Positions 46,531-57,690 are shown, counted from the first letter of the stretch. The stretch: DNA of 64,000 bases from Microcebus murinus (GCF_040939455.1 NC_134116.1:69643900-69707899); one strand, 5' to 3'. Notes: generated by a model not told the origin, from the letters alone. Made by a program: numbers and translations.

Positions 46531-46671
46531 CAGTTGTTAAATAGTTGGTAGTTTGAAATTAGGCATAGATTTCATAGAGTATTTATACCATGGAAATCAG
46601 CAGTTGCTACAAATCAGGGCCTCCTCTCCTCCTCAAAAAGCCAGTTGTTAAACATTACCATCACAACACTG
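46531..46671 (+). mobile_element. MER3-like hAT element
   Basis: It begins CAGTTGTTAAATAGTTGGTA and ends CACAACACTG. 'gagtatttataccatggaaa' and 'cctcaaaaagccagttgtta' match what I recall of MER3, a short non-autonomous hAT family. No clear 8-bp TSD remains. A second copy lies at 60721-60840 in the same orientation. Confidence 0.7.
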
Positions 46672-47739
46672 GAGTCAGTCATATTTTTATTGAATGATTG
46701 TAAGCATAATATATCAGAGTACTTATGTTTTATTTTTGATCATGACAATCTACCATTATTGCCACTTTTTGCTATCTTTCTATAACCAGTTTATAATGGG
46801 TAAGGACTTACACATGTGTTTGACAAATACTTTTAAAAAATGTGAATTTTAAAGGGAAATAAATTATAAAATTGAATAATGTAATGGTTTTTTTTTTTGC
46901 CATTTTTAGATTATGATAAAAATTTTGAGATGAAGCCTGATACACAGATCATATAAAAAGGTAATAGATAATTAAGGTACGAAACATGAATTTTCACCTA
47001 ATTTTTAAAATAGTAATTGGAAAAGTGTTCTGTTAGGTCACATGGTACAGCCAGGAAGCTGTGTTAGAGGACTTGAAGCATTAGAAAGTAGAATTGGAAA
47101 GTTTATTTTAGAAAATAATACTTTAATGGAAGGGATCTATGTTACAACCAGTCTCACAGGGCGTTAAACGTCTCCTGAAGGTCTGGTAGGTGCTTTCAGA
47201 TATTCATCTACTCTTTCAGGTCTTTAGAGTTTGGGGGTGGATTGATGAATTCTTAGGAAATAACCAGAATATGCTCATGTTTCTTAAGCAACCGCACTTG
47301 CTTGAAACAGGTGCGGTACAAGACAATCTAAAACAATACACAGGCTCTTCAACCCAGCATTTTAGAAGCAGGCAGTCCAGATTACAAAGGCTTCCTTTTT
47401 CTGCAGTGCTTTGTTACATTTTCTTGGGCTTGCTATTGTCTTTGGAAGGTGGTGTGGAGGAGGATAAGATGGAAAGTGCATGGAAGTCATGAGATAGAGT
47501 TTAAAGGGAGAAGGAAGAAAGAGAGTGGGATAAGATGAGGAGATAGGGTAAATAACTAAGGGTAGGAAATTAACCACTCCCGGCCTCCCTCTGCTTCCAG
47601 CCTGGCAACCGTACTGAATACATTTGCAGAGCCAGGCTATTTCTAGAGGGGAAAGAGACAGAATCCAAGTTCTGAGGACTTTGAAGCAATTGCCCACAGC
47701 TTCTGTGTCCCTGGCTTATTAATGTCAAGAATAATATAA
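46672..47739. other. Unique DNA, no gene recognised
   Basis: About 1.1 kb. The frames 47190-47492 (+) and 47362-47697 (-) overlap on opposite strands and have no signature. Confidence 0.5.
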
Positions 47740-47855
47740 TCATAACCTTGAATGCTATCAAGGATCTTGGCCATCACAGACAAGGAAAGAGAGAAGTTGA
47801 CTTTCGCAAGAGCACACAGTTTTTTACTAGTAAAGCTGAAACTAGAATCTCACAT
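47740..47855 (-). mobile_element. MIR SINE fragment
   Basis: 'cagacaaggaaagagagaag', 'agagcacacagttttttact', 'agtaaagctgaaactagaat' follow antisense MIR. Confidence 0.6.
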
Positions 47856-48011
47856 TTCCCAATTTACTGCAGGGGGGATTTTTAGTGTGTTGTGCTTGGA
47901 CTTCACTTGTTGCGGCAGTGTGTACAGCTAGTGTTACAGCCCTTGTTACAGCTCTTATTCCTTTGACTGGGGAAAGAACCGAGCAGCACACGAAGGGTCC
48001 GAGAAACAGCC

Positions 48012-48017
48012 TTTATT
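48012..48017 (-). terminator. Polyadenylation signal of LTR B
   Basis: AATAAA on the minus strand about 98 bases downstream of the LTR TATA box. Confidence 0.75.
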
Positions 48018-48114
48018 CTTCTACAGCAGACTCAGCACACCCAGTGTTACAGCTCTCTCCGTGTCTTCCGATGTTCTCCCAATGTTCTCTCCCTTCCTGC
48101 CCTTCTGCCCCTGC

Positions 48115-48121
48115 TTTTATA
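48115..48121 (-). promoter_or_regulatory. TATA box of LTR B
   Basis: TATAAAA on the minus strand, directly downstream of the CCAAT array, as expected for an LTR core promoter. Confidence 0.75.
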
Positions 48122-48142
48122 CCCTTGGTAGGGCTCAAGAAG

Positions 48143-48255
48143 CATCCAATCAACCACAAGCCTCAACATCCAATCAGCAACAAGCTTTAATATCCAATCA
48201 GCAACAAGCTTTAACATCCAATCAACAACAAGCTTTAGCATCCAACCAAAAAACA
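48143..48255 (-). promoter_or_regulatory. 24-bp tandem array of CCAAT boxes (NF-Y-like)
   Basis: Units start at 48143, 48167, 48191, 48215 and a partial one at 48239 (consensus CATCCAATCAGCAACAAGCT plus TTAA). CCAAT lies at 48146, 48170, 48194 and 48218, decays to CCAAC at 48242, and recurs outside the array at 48274. On the LTR strand each reads ATTGG. The nearest is about 25 bases upstream of TATA. NF-Y binding is inference from the motif. Confidence 0.85.
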
Positions 48256-48515
48256 GTGGGATTCAAAAATTACCCAATCAGGATCACGCAAGCAGCGTGG
48301 CCGGAAACAGGCTGCGGCAAGTGGGCCTGGTGCATTCCGGCAGGTGGGGTCCTGGAGGCTGTGTGCCGTGGGGGTCTGGGGCGGCTGTGTGCTGCGGCCG
48401 GCCCTAGCAGCGTGCCTCTAACTGGCCACGCGCAGCACTGGCCCTCGGAGATGCGGAGCTACGGGGAGGCGGCAATCGGCCGGGACCTGGCGCCCGACAT
48501 TTTCCGTATCACACT

Positions 48516-49011
48516 GAGTTGAAGGTACAGCCTAATTTGTTTTAAGGTGACAAATACCCTGGAAATTATTGTTGAGTTGAGTGAGACAGTCTGTCTGCCA
48601 AATGGCTCACAGGGGCTCAGAATTTCACCACTTGGAGGAACACATAAGCCTGAGAACATACAGTCTTTATCAACAGGGGACTAGTCTGAGATCAGAAAGT
48701 TGACATACATCTTCCATAAACATGCAAAGGGAAATAGAAACAGAACTACTTTGTGTACAGTAAAGTAATGTCTTTAAGTACCTATTAAGATAAATAATAG
48801 TTATTGATTTGCTAAGCAATATAAAAAGAATATTTTATAGTATTTTTAGTTGTTTCTTTCTTAGGCTAATATTTAAAATATTATCAAGAGCTTTATCAGA
48901 AATGGTTCATCCCTAGTTAATGGTTTCCACTCTTAGCCCATCCCATATCCAGTGCTGAGCATGTATCAGCTGGCTCCAGATTGGCTTCCACAGACTACAT
49001 ATTTACTTAAT
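48516..49011. other. Unique DNA, nothing recognised
   Basis: About 500 bases, A+T rich, no recognised feature. Confidence 0.5.
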
Positions 49012-50027
49012 TTAGTTTTAACTGACAGATCAAAAATTGTAAATACTTATGTTTTGCTGCATGCATAGATTGTGGAATGACTAAATCAAGCTATTTGCAA
49101 TATGCATTACTTCACATACTTATCATTTTTTTTGTGTGTGGTGAGAACATTTAAAATCTACTCTCTTAGATTTTCAATTTTCAAGTATACATTATATTGT
49201 TTTTAACTGTAGTCACCATGATGTACAGTAGTAAAACTCTTGAATTTATACCTCCTGTCTAACTGAAATTTTGTATCTTTTAACCAACAGCTTCCCTATC
49301 CGCCCCCCCAGCCCCTAACCTCTGGCCATTCTACTCTGTTTCTATCAGATCAACTATATTAGATTCCACATATAAGTGAGATCATGTGGTATTTGTGTTT
49401 CTGTGCTTGGCTTATTTCACTCAGCGTAATGTCCTCCAAGTGTCATCGCACATGACAGGATTTCCTTCTTTGTTTAAGGCTGAATAGCATTCCATTGTGG
49501 ACATATACCGTGTTTTCCTTATCTGTCCATCCCTTGATGGACACTTAGGTTGGTTTCATACCTTGGCTGTTGTGAATAATGCTGCAGTGAACATGAGAGT
49601 GCAGATATCTCTTTGCCATACCGATTTCCTGTCCTTTGGATATATACCCAGTAGTGGGATTGCTGGATTATATGGTAGTTCTATTTTTAATTTTTTTGAG
49701 GAATCTCCATAGTGTTTTCCATAACGGCTGTGTTAATTTCCAGTCCCACCAACAATGTACCAGGGTTGTTTGCTTTTCTCCACATACTCACCAACACTTG
49801 TTATCTTCTGTCTTTTTGATAATAGCCATTCTAACAGGTGGGAGGTGATATCTCATTGTGGTTTTAATTTTCATTTCTCTCATGATTAATGATGAGTGTT
49901 TTTTCATATACCTGTTGGCCATTTGTATGTCTTTTTTTGAAAAATGTCTTTTCAGGTCCTTTGCCCATTTTTTATTTGGGTGATTATTCTCTTGTTATTG
50001 AGTTGTTTGAGCTCCTTTTATACCACA
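49012..50027 (-). mobile_element. L1 LINE (L1MB-like), 5'-truncated
   Basis: About 1 kb of antisense L1: 3' UTR text ('attgtggaatgactaaatca', 'tgtagtcaccatgatgtaca'), then the end of ORF2 ('gatatatacccagtagtggg', 'tctcattgtggttttaattt', 'attgagttgtttgagctcct'). It stops just before the hAT element. The open frames within it are broken ORF2 read on the wrong strand. Confidence 0.92.
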
Positions 50028-50039
50028 GACTGTTTAGAC

Positions 50040-50262
50040 CAGGCGTCTTCAAACTACACCTGTGGGCCACATGTGGCCCTCTGAGGACATTTATCTGGCC
50101 TGCTGGGTGTTTTTGCCACCGCTGCCTGTCCTGCTTAGCAGCTGACTCATCCCGGGCCCACAGTGCGCATGTGTGGAATGGGCGCCACACTCTCCAACGG
50201 CCCTCCAATGGTCTGAGGGACAGTGAACGTGGCCCCCTGTTTAAAAAGTTTGAGTTCCCCTG
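50040..50262. mobile_element. Non-autonomous hAT transposon with perfect 8-bp TSD
   Basis: The 223-bp element starts CAGGCGTCTTCAAACT and ends, read from the other side, CAGGGGAACTCAAACT: 12 of 16 terminal bases agree as inverted repeats. GTTTAGAC occurs on both sides (50032-50039, 50263-50270), the exact 8-bp TSD of hAT elements. It is too short for a transposase. The interior ('gggccacatgtggccctctg', 'ctgcctgtcctgcttagcag', 'agggacagtgaacgtggccc') recalls a hAT family I associate with lemur and some other mammalian genomes; I do not assign a name. It is far better preserved than the MER5A and MER3-like copies. Confidence 0.9.
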
Positions 50263-50270
50263 GTTTAGAC

Positions 50271-51559
50271 AAAGAGAAGCCTGATAAGGAGCATGAAGTT
50301 CAGCTGCCTGTGCAAAAAGTGCCCATGGTTCTGGTGAGCCCTGCCTCCCTTGATGTGGCTGTCTTTGCATTGAACAGCTGATTTTCACACTTGCTTGTAA
50401 ACTTGGTTCTGACTTCACTCACTTGACCTCCACTGCTGGCCTTTTTGTGCTGTATTTACGGGTTTGGAGTTTCAAATTTCAATTTCATTCTGTTGGTCTG
50501 GTCTCATTAGTCCCAGTCTTTCTCCCTGAAGTTAGTTATTTCATATATTTTAAGTCAGGAGTTACTAAAAATAGGAAATGAAAAATCATTAACTCGAGAG
50601 GAATGGGGTCATAACACACTCCGCTGAGGGCCCCGAGTCTGAGGTTTATCTGTGAAGAGATTTGAGGTAGCCGCTTTGTTATAATGTCCCACTTCAGTTT
50701 CTTTGCTGTCTTTTGTCCCTCGTGTGCTCTGTGCTGGCACAGACATCAGATTTCAGAGCAAAGAGTTAATGAAATTTTAAACTACCAGTTTACTTTTTTG
50801 GCTTCCCTGAAGATGCGATTTATGGATCTGGGCAGTGTCACATAGTCATGGAAATATTTTAAGGAATGTGCTACATTTAGCATTGTCTGTTAAATCACAG
50901 TCAAATTGTCACCGTTCAGGCACTCTTGGGCTGTATATGTTATCATTTGTATTATTACAGAGGCTGTTGGATGTTGAGAGAACCACAAATGCCATTAAAA
51001 TTACTTCAGTAATTTGCATCGTGACATTCAAATTAGCCACATGTTCCTAACTGAATGTTAGGCCACAAAAAAAGTATATGTTTGCTACTACAAGCTTATT
51101 AAGCAAGGAGGGAAATTCTTATTAGAAAAGGAAGTAAATGTTCATCTCGATCAGTTCTCATAACTTTCTTTATCAAAGTAACATTTAGCTTTTTTTGATA
51201 CTCTTGAGGAATCTTATTATTTAATTATAAATCTGGGGTTTCTTTAAAAAAGCCACACTATAAAATGGAAGCCGATCATCTTTCCTAGAATTGGGTCATG
51301 AACTAACCTAAACTGTTCTAAGAAAGTTGAAATTTTAATCTACCTCAACATACCTTTCGTGGGCTCCTTTATTGAGCATTGAGCTTGGCTCTGAGCAACG
51401 TTTATTTGATGATAAGATTTTAAAGCTCAAATATGCAAAGTTAAATTTTGAATGAGAAGACTATCTTATATTCTGGTTAGCTTTATTTTGTTCATTAATT
51501 TGCTTGATTTTTTTTTATTTCTTAGATTTTTTTTAGAGCTTATACATATTAATATATAT
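50271..51559. other. Unique DNA, possibly conserved non-coding
   Basis: About 1.3 kb with no recognised repeat or exon. 50590-51060 has a mixed, non-repetitive composition with homeodomain/octamer-like words such as 'cattaaaattacttcagtaa' and ATTTGCAT. The frame 50835-51050 is a chance frame. Confidence 0.4.
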
Positions 51560-51830
51560 GCATATATGTATGTATCTTATATATTTGTATGCCAAAGTAC
51601 ATAGAAGGAAGTACACAGATGTTTGCAGTTTACTTTGAAATACATCAAAAAAGAAGATGGATTTTGAATAGGTAGAGCAATGGGTAGATGGATAGACATG
51701 TGATGAGTATTATAAAATGTTAATGGTAAAGTCTGAGTGTTGGATATACAGATGTTCACTATAAACATTCTTTCAACTTTACTGTGTTTGAAAATTTCCA
51801 CAATACAATTTTGAACAAAATTATTAATCC
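51560..51830 (+). mobile_element. Old L1 (L1M-type) 3' end
   Basis: 'agaagatggattttgaatag', 'aatgttaatggtaaagtctg', 'gatatacagatgttcactat' and 'tttgaaaatttccacaatac' follow the 3' end of L1M elements in sense orientation. Confidence 0.72.
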
Positions 51831-52268
51831 TCCTACTCAGCTTAAAAAGTAGAATATTATTACTACTTCTGAAGCCAGTTTGATTTTATGGTAAGGAATA
51901 CCTTTATTTTTATTTGTAGCAAATTAATAAATACAGGTACCTAGAAATCAAATAGTACTAGAAGATGTATGACAAAGCAGAAGATTTTCCTCTCCCATCT
52001 TTCCATGCAAATCCTGTTTCCTAGACTTTGATTTTTCCAAAACTATCTGGGGATTTACCTCCATATTTCTTTAAAAATATGCTTATTCTGCTATTTCTCA
52101 GGTTTAGATATTATTTTTTACTTTTTTGATAAATAAGGATTTATCTTCCTTGTATCTCCTCAATTCCTCTCCCTCACTCTCATGCATCCATATCATAGAT
52201 TTTTATATAGTCAGTAGTCAGTGTTTATATTATATTACTGAGTCAAGTAGTATACTATTATTATTTCA
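51831..52268. other. AT-rich unique DNA
   Basis: No confident feature; the start of a T-rich tract that continues to about 53.3 kb. Confidence 0.45.
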
Positions 52269-52330
52269 TTTGTTACACAGTTTGCTCTTTTTGCTCTTTT
52301 GCTTTGTTACACAGTTTGCTCTTTTTGCTT
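52269..52330. repeat. 34-bp tandem duplication
   Basis: TTTGTTACACAGTTTGCTCT starts at 52269 and again at 52303. The two copies are identical over the 28 bases shared (1.8 units), so the duplication is recent. Confidence 0.9.
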
Positions 52331-53300
52331 CATCTTAAAAAATTTTCTTAGTTTTCTATGTATCTACCAAAGATTTTTTTTTGAGGTATGTTAAACACTA
52401 GTAAATATTATTTTCCATTTACTTAATGTAATAGAGGATCTACCAGTTACATTTTAGGGTGGAAACTTTCTTGGAAACCTCCATTCTCTTACTTATTAGG
52501 TTGAACTGAACTCTAGACTTTCCGCATAACCATGATACAAACCTTCCTTTTACCATTTTCTTGGAAGGGAACTTTCTTTTGACACTATCTATTAATATTT
52601 TATAGTTTGGGGGCATTCTAGCTACTCTTCTTTAGAGGAGCTTCTCTGGTTTTGAGAATTTGTGTATCTGCAAAATATCTTTTAGTCTATCCTCACTTAT
52701 GATGTTTATGTAATTTAAGAACATTTGCCAGAATTTTGAAGCTTCTCATTCTCTCTCACTGTATTGATATTCTCTGTCATTTATTTCTGTATAACTTGTT
52801 TTTTTTTTCCTCTCTCTAAAAATTTTTAGGGGCTATTTGTTATCTCTGCTATTGTGAAATAATTTTGTGATATGTCTTGGTGTGAGTCTTTTATCATTAG
52901 TGTACTGGGTACTCTTTAGGCCCTTTAAAACTAATGTTATTCTATTGTGTTACTTTTTCTTGTATTATTTCTTTGGTAATTTCTTCTCCATTGTTTTCTT
53001 GCCTTTGAAACTTCTGTATGACAGATGTATTGATTTTCTAAGTTTCTCATATTTTTTCTTATGTTCCTTAAAGAAGTTTTTCCCTACTTCCTGGGAGATT
53101 AATTTGATTTTACCTTCTAATAAAGTTTTTATTTTTATTTTTACTTGTTTTTTAATTTTTAAGAGCTTTAAGAGTTCATTTCTTTCTTTTTTGGTGTTTC
53201 TTTTTTATCCTTTTCCTATATCCTTATCCTATTCCTCTTCATGGATATAATGTCTTCTCTTAATTCTTAGGAAACTAACATTTTCTATGTTTGATTAAAG
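52331..53300. other. T-rich tract, possibly a worn LINE
   Basis: Nearly 1 kb strongly T-biased on the plus strand, with text such as 'tgtgatatgtcttggtgtgag' that recalls antisense old LINE sequence. The frame 52867-53250 (127 codons) is F/L-rich because of the T bias. I could not assign a family. Confidence 0.35.
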
Positions 53301-55394
53301 TTTTCCAAATTTACTTTTAATTTTCCCATTATAGGTGAATTTAAATCTCTGTATCTTTACTTTCTAACATTTTCTAAAAGTAAGTTCAAGAATATTTTTT
53401 AAAAATTAATAGCTTTCTTATTTTAACTGCTTTACAGTTAAAGTGGTATGTAAAACAAACGTACTCCCTGAATATTAAGTGTGGTGATGTTACTCCATTT
53501 GACTTTTAAGTGGGCTACATAATTAATATGAGTTAACAAATACACACTTTTATGGAAGAAAGTGAATAACTAATCTCAACAATTGGATATTAGATCACAT
53601 TAAATGCATTTGAATATTTTCTCACCAGAACTCATTTAGAGAAAAAGTTAATGACAATGGAATAGCATAGACAAAAAATTTCTTTTGATTTCTTGCTTTG
53701 ACTTCCTCTAAAACAAATGCCTTTGAGTTTCCAGTGTGATCCCTTTTGTTTCCTCAAGATGCAGAATGCAAGAGTCACAGCTTACATTGGTGGCTCCATT
53801 AGATGCCTACTGGAGACTTCTTTCATGGAGGCATTAATTGAAAGCCTCTGGCTTGGCAGTGTTGACTTTAACATGTAGTTGTGTTTTATGAACTTGTGGC
53901 TGTTTGTGCCTGTTGGAAGCCCTGATTACAGCATTGTTGTTTGAACATTCTGTCTCCCCAGTGTTTTGGAGAAGCATTGAGAATTGCCTCAGTTGGTAGC
54001 TCTTGTCGAAAGTAAGGGCTTGCATGGAAGAACAACAGCTGCACTTCGGATGGGAGGTAGAGAATATTCATTGAGGGTGGGTAATTGTGACTTTCTAAAA
54101 TTATGTGGTGGTTTCAAATCCAGCCACTAGTCTCTCAACCAAGTTGATAAGCAATATCCCTTCTTTAAATCAGGTTGCAGTGAAAAGAAAGGAAACATGA
54201 AACTACTTTTATCCATGCGGTATTTTGTGAGAAATACATAGACAGATATAATTTAATAGCTGTGTTTGAGAAATTTAGGATATGCCCGGAAATGGCTTGT
54301 GACAGACATGTACTGATTATTCTCAATCACTATGTAAAACTGAACAAGATACCAAATGTTCCCTTATGTGTGACTGTCCTTGTTTTGTGTGTCACCGTCC
54401 CTCTTGGAGTGAAGACCCGCGCCATGGAAATAAACCACTGGCTCTGCACTTTGCTCACAGCCCCCATCTGTCCAGTCCCCAATTTGAATTGTTCCAGTAA
54501 CAGGAGGAGCAGAGTAAACACAGCAATATTTCCCTTGTTTTATTTTAAAATGTGGGGAAAGACAAGCAGAGAAAATAAAAAATTCTTGTATGTGAAGTCA
54601 TCTCTGAGAGAGTGAATTTATATTCTTATATTTTTTCAAATGCGTAATTATTTACTTAAAGATACAGTTTATCTTACTAGAAGCTAAAATATGAAATATT
54701 TCGACATTTAGATTTATATATAAGTTCACTGTAGTGAATGGATTTAGGCACGCATGTGCGTGAGCATGTGTGTTATAAGCCCCTGAATAAACTCCATGGC
54801 CATAGAATTTAAACAGAACATTTAAAATACTTGAGAACCTAGAATAAAATATAATTGTGTTTTAAATATACTGGCATCTAGAATAAAATGAAGCAGAGTA
54901 ATATATTTAGCTTCTTTATCTTTTTAAAGTCACAATGGATGTGACAAAACAATCTAACTGTATTACAAATGTATGAAACAACCTCACTGGAGGGGTTGGG
55001 GTTAAAGGTGCTGGCCAAAGTCGCTTTGGAAATAAGTGGAATCTGTAAGATGATGGCCAAAGAAGCTGTATATTAATATAATTACTGTCCTGTAGTTTAT
55101 AAAGTTGTTTCCCATGGGAGTATGGGCTAAGATTTCTGATGCCACTATGTGTATGTACTGGAATTGAACAGTTATGTAAATGGATGGCAGATGGTGGAGC
55201 CAGGTGTCTCAGTGTTGGAGTGGGAGGATACAGCTAAGCAAAGGAGACGGCTAAAATGACCCAAGTTGTTATAGATTAGCATTGGAGACATCAGTGAGAA
55301 CTCATGTTTAGTTTAATGTAGACACACATGGTTACATATGGAGATACTTGGAGATATGTGTATATACCTGGGTTAGTATCTTTCCTGGCCCCAT
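53301..55394. other. Unique DNA, no gene recognised
   Basis: About 2.1 kb. Chance frames at 53834-54071 (-) and 54262-54615 (+) have no signature. 53760-53900 includes 'ggaggcattaattgaaagcc' in non-repetitive sequence. No exon is accepted. Confidence 0.45.
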
Positions 55395-55624
55395 CAGCTG
55401 AGAAGGAATGACACCCCAGGAATGATGAGCACACTTAGCGCCCAGATCTTGGTTTCTAATACCATCTCCAATAAAAGGAACCAGGGCTCCTTGTGGGAAT
55501 GGCTGATTCTAGAGCTAGGGCAGGAAATACACAAGGTGAGCCTAAAATGTCTTGTAGAGCCAGAAAGTAAGCAAGTACTCAAAATACAAAACAAACCCTC
55601 AACGATGGAGATATGTCAAAGGGA
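55395..55624. other. Possible interspersed repeat of unknown name
   Basis: 'gggaatggctgattctagag' and 'gggcaggaaatacacaaggt' look like repeat text I have met before but cannot name. Overlapping frames on both strands (55394-55594, 55422-55658) are not supported as genes. Confidence 0.3.
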
Positions 55625-56012
55625 AATGGATGAACCTGGGGGACATTATGCTAAGTGAAATAAGCCGGGCACAGAAGGATGGACACTGCATGATCTCACT
55701 TCTATGTGGAATCTAAAAAAGTCAAGCTCATAGAAGCAGAGAGTAGAATGGTGGTCGCCAGGGACTCAGGAGATGTTGGTCAAAGTGTACAAAGTTTCAG
55801 TTAGACAGAAGGAATACCTTTCGGAGGCCTAACATACAGCGTGGTGACAGTAGTTAATAATACTTGTAAATTGCTGTCTCATCACCAAAAAAGTATGTGA
55901 GGTGCTGAATATGTTAATTATCTTGATTCAAGACACATATGAAAATATCACATTGTATACCACAAATATATAAAATTTTTATTTGTCAATTATAGATTAA
56001 TAAAGATAGGGA
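55625..56012 (+). mobile_element. L1 LINE (L1MB-like) 3' end
   Basis: 'atggatgaacctgggggaca', 'gctaagtgaaataagccggg', 'gatctcacttctatgtggaa', 'gtagaatggtggtcgccagg' and 'tttttatttgtcaattatag' are the end of ORF2 and the 3' UTR in sense orientation. Confidence 0.88.
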
Positions 56013-56079
56013 AAAAAGAATATTGGTTCATTTATTCTAATACTAATGTAAGATATAATATAAATGTAATACTAATATA

Positions 56080-56185
56080 TTAATAATAGGGGAAATGGGG
56101 TATGGGTATATAGAAACTCTATTACCCTTCTAGTTTTTTATAAATCTAAAATTATTCTAAAAATAAAGTTTATTTTTTAAAAAGG
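56080..56185 (+). mobile_element. Older L1 3' terminus
   Basis: 'ggggtatgggtatatagaaa', 'ctagttttttataaatctaa' and 'ctaaaaataaagttta' resemble the terminal bases of L1MC/L1MD-type elements. Confidence 0.6.
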
Positions 56186-57499
56186 TGAGTGATTAAACAT
56201 TCATAACAAAAATCAAACAATGGATGTACACTTTTTTAGTTTATATCTGAGACTCTGTCATTTAAAACTAGAAAAAAATTGTTAAAGAGTATTGGGAAAT
56301 CTTATCTAGAAAATTGTGTTCTGGAAGATGTTCACCTTTCCTGAGATATTCTCAGCATAATAGGTGAAGTGATTTAAATATTGTCATTTTGCTAAACCAC
56401 GGGGTGGGAGGAGTCTGAGTTTTCTAAAATTAACTTCTTTGTCTGAATCTAATTGATACGATAAACTTAAAGAAAAGTTATTTGTGTTATATAAATGTCT
56501 GTTACTTAGTAGAACCATCTCAATTTTAAATTTAGGGCAATTAATGTCTACTGTATTAGACACTGAGTTCAGAAGCAAAATTTTGCCAGTAAATAATCCA
56601 CTTTATGTAACAACATATTATGTCTCTCAGTCACACTTTAAAGATTTCATGATTAAATTAGGCCTTTGTTTGACTGAATCAAAGAATTTTTTTTTTTTTA
56701 CCTTGTAGCTTAGTTTTGGAATGTAGAAGGGCTGTGTATTTGTGTGTATGTGTGTGTGTGTACATGCACACATACTAACCCTGTCTATGCAACACTGTCA
56801 ACAAAACATTTACCAAGGAAATCGACAGGAATTTAAACAAAAAAGGAATTTTTAAAAGTCAATGTTTGCCTCTCTGATGTAGCTTTAGAAGAAAGTAATG
56901 CTGAAAAAAAATCACCGACGTTCACACATTTTGAAGAGTGTGAATTTTATTCACCAATTTGCTTTTTATACCAGAGGCCAGCTGCTACCTTTTGGAAGAG
57001 TGAAACATTACAGCCAGAATTGTCTACAGCTCAGTATAGCTCTAGTGGCAGAAGACATCTTACCAGATTATGTCCTTTGATTTTCACAGATTTTGTTTGG
57101 AAGATCTGGCAATGGCTTGCAGTTTCACACTTCAGAAATACATGGTGGCCAAGAGTTATTTCTGGAGTTTTCTTTTAAAGCCTTAGCTGCTCTTGAGATT
57201 CTCTGTGTTCCTGAATCCATTCCCTTCTCATTCCTTACCTGAACTGAGATATTTATATCTTTTTTTTTCAACTAAGTCACCTTTAAAGTTAAAAACTGCA
57301 TTCTCTACAACAGCAAAAAGACCACAATACCGCTGAGCATTTGAAAGGTTCCTCTGTTGGTAGGTACCTTGACCAATGACTACTAAATCCTGTAAAATAT
57401 GTTCCTTAGTCATAGAATGTGGTGCTGTGACTCATGAAACGTTAGACATGCCTTCTACATACAGGGAATTGCCTCCTAAAACGAGTGCCCGAGATCATC
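56186..57499. other. Unique DNA with a short (TG)n
   Basis: About 1.3 kb. A degenerate TG/CA tract lies at 56738-56775. No repeat family or exon is recognised; chance frames at 56384-56578, 56484-56708 and 56898-57080. Confidence 0.45.
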
Positions 57500-57690
57500 A
57501 GCTTTGGAATGAGAGAAGCTTCTCGCAAGTCTCGAATCTGCCTCTTCCCAGCTTTGTGACCTTGGGCACGTTCCTCTTTACTTCTCTATCCCTCAGTTTC
57601 CTTATATGCAGAATGAAAATGAAAAATAGTGTCTAACTCATGGATACCACTTGTTTTTAGTATTAAAGGAGGTAACCTCATGCTGTGCTA
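57500..57690 (+). mobile_element. MIR SINE
   Basis: Forward MIR: 'gctttggaatgagagaagct', 'cagctttgtgaccttgggca', 'tatccctcagtttccttata', 'tgcagaatgaaaatg'. Confidence 0.83.

Larger units (their letters stand above)
47908..48511 (-). mobile_element. Solo retroviral LTR (ERV class I-like), copy B
   Basis: A 604-bp LTR on the minus strand, from TGATACGG to GCCGCAACA, flanked by a 4-bp TSD, CACT, at 47904-47907 and 48512-48515; 4 bp is usual for class I (gammaretrovirus-like) elements. U3 is CpG-rich at its start (48290-48500), followed by a 24-bp tandem array carrying inverted CCAAT boxes, then TATAAAA, a short R with AATAAA and a U5. No gag, pol or env sequence adjoins, so it is a solo LTR. 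Its U5 end (GCTGTACA...CGCAACA) and U3 start (TGATA..CGGA) resemble copy A. The frame at 48061-48522, with an 8-residue repeat, is the LTR array read as protein and not a gene. Confidence 0.88.

Noticed and set aside
43052..47907. Provirus interior between the two LTRs at 42.6 and 47.9 kb
   Set aside because: The 4.8 kb between them holds L2, MER3-like, MIR and unique DNA with no gag, pol or env text, and the LTRs differ in U3, so they are separate solo LTRs.
48143..48255. CRISPR-like regularly spaced repeat
   Set aside because: Units are tandem with no unique spacers, inside an LTR in a primate genome.
48061..48522. 153-codon open frame with an 8-residue repeat (SNQQQALT-like)
   Set aside because: It is the 24-bp CCAAT array and U3 of a solo LTR read in a frame divisible by three, on the strand opposite to the LTR.
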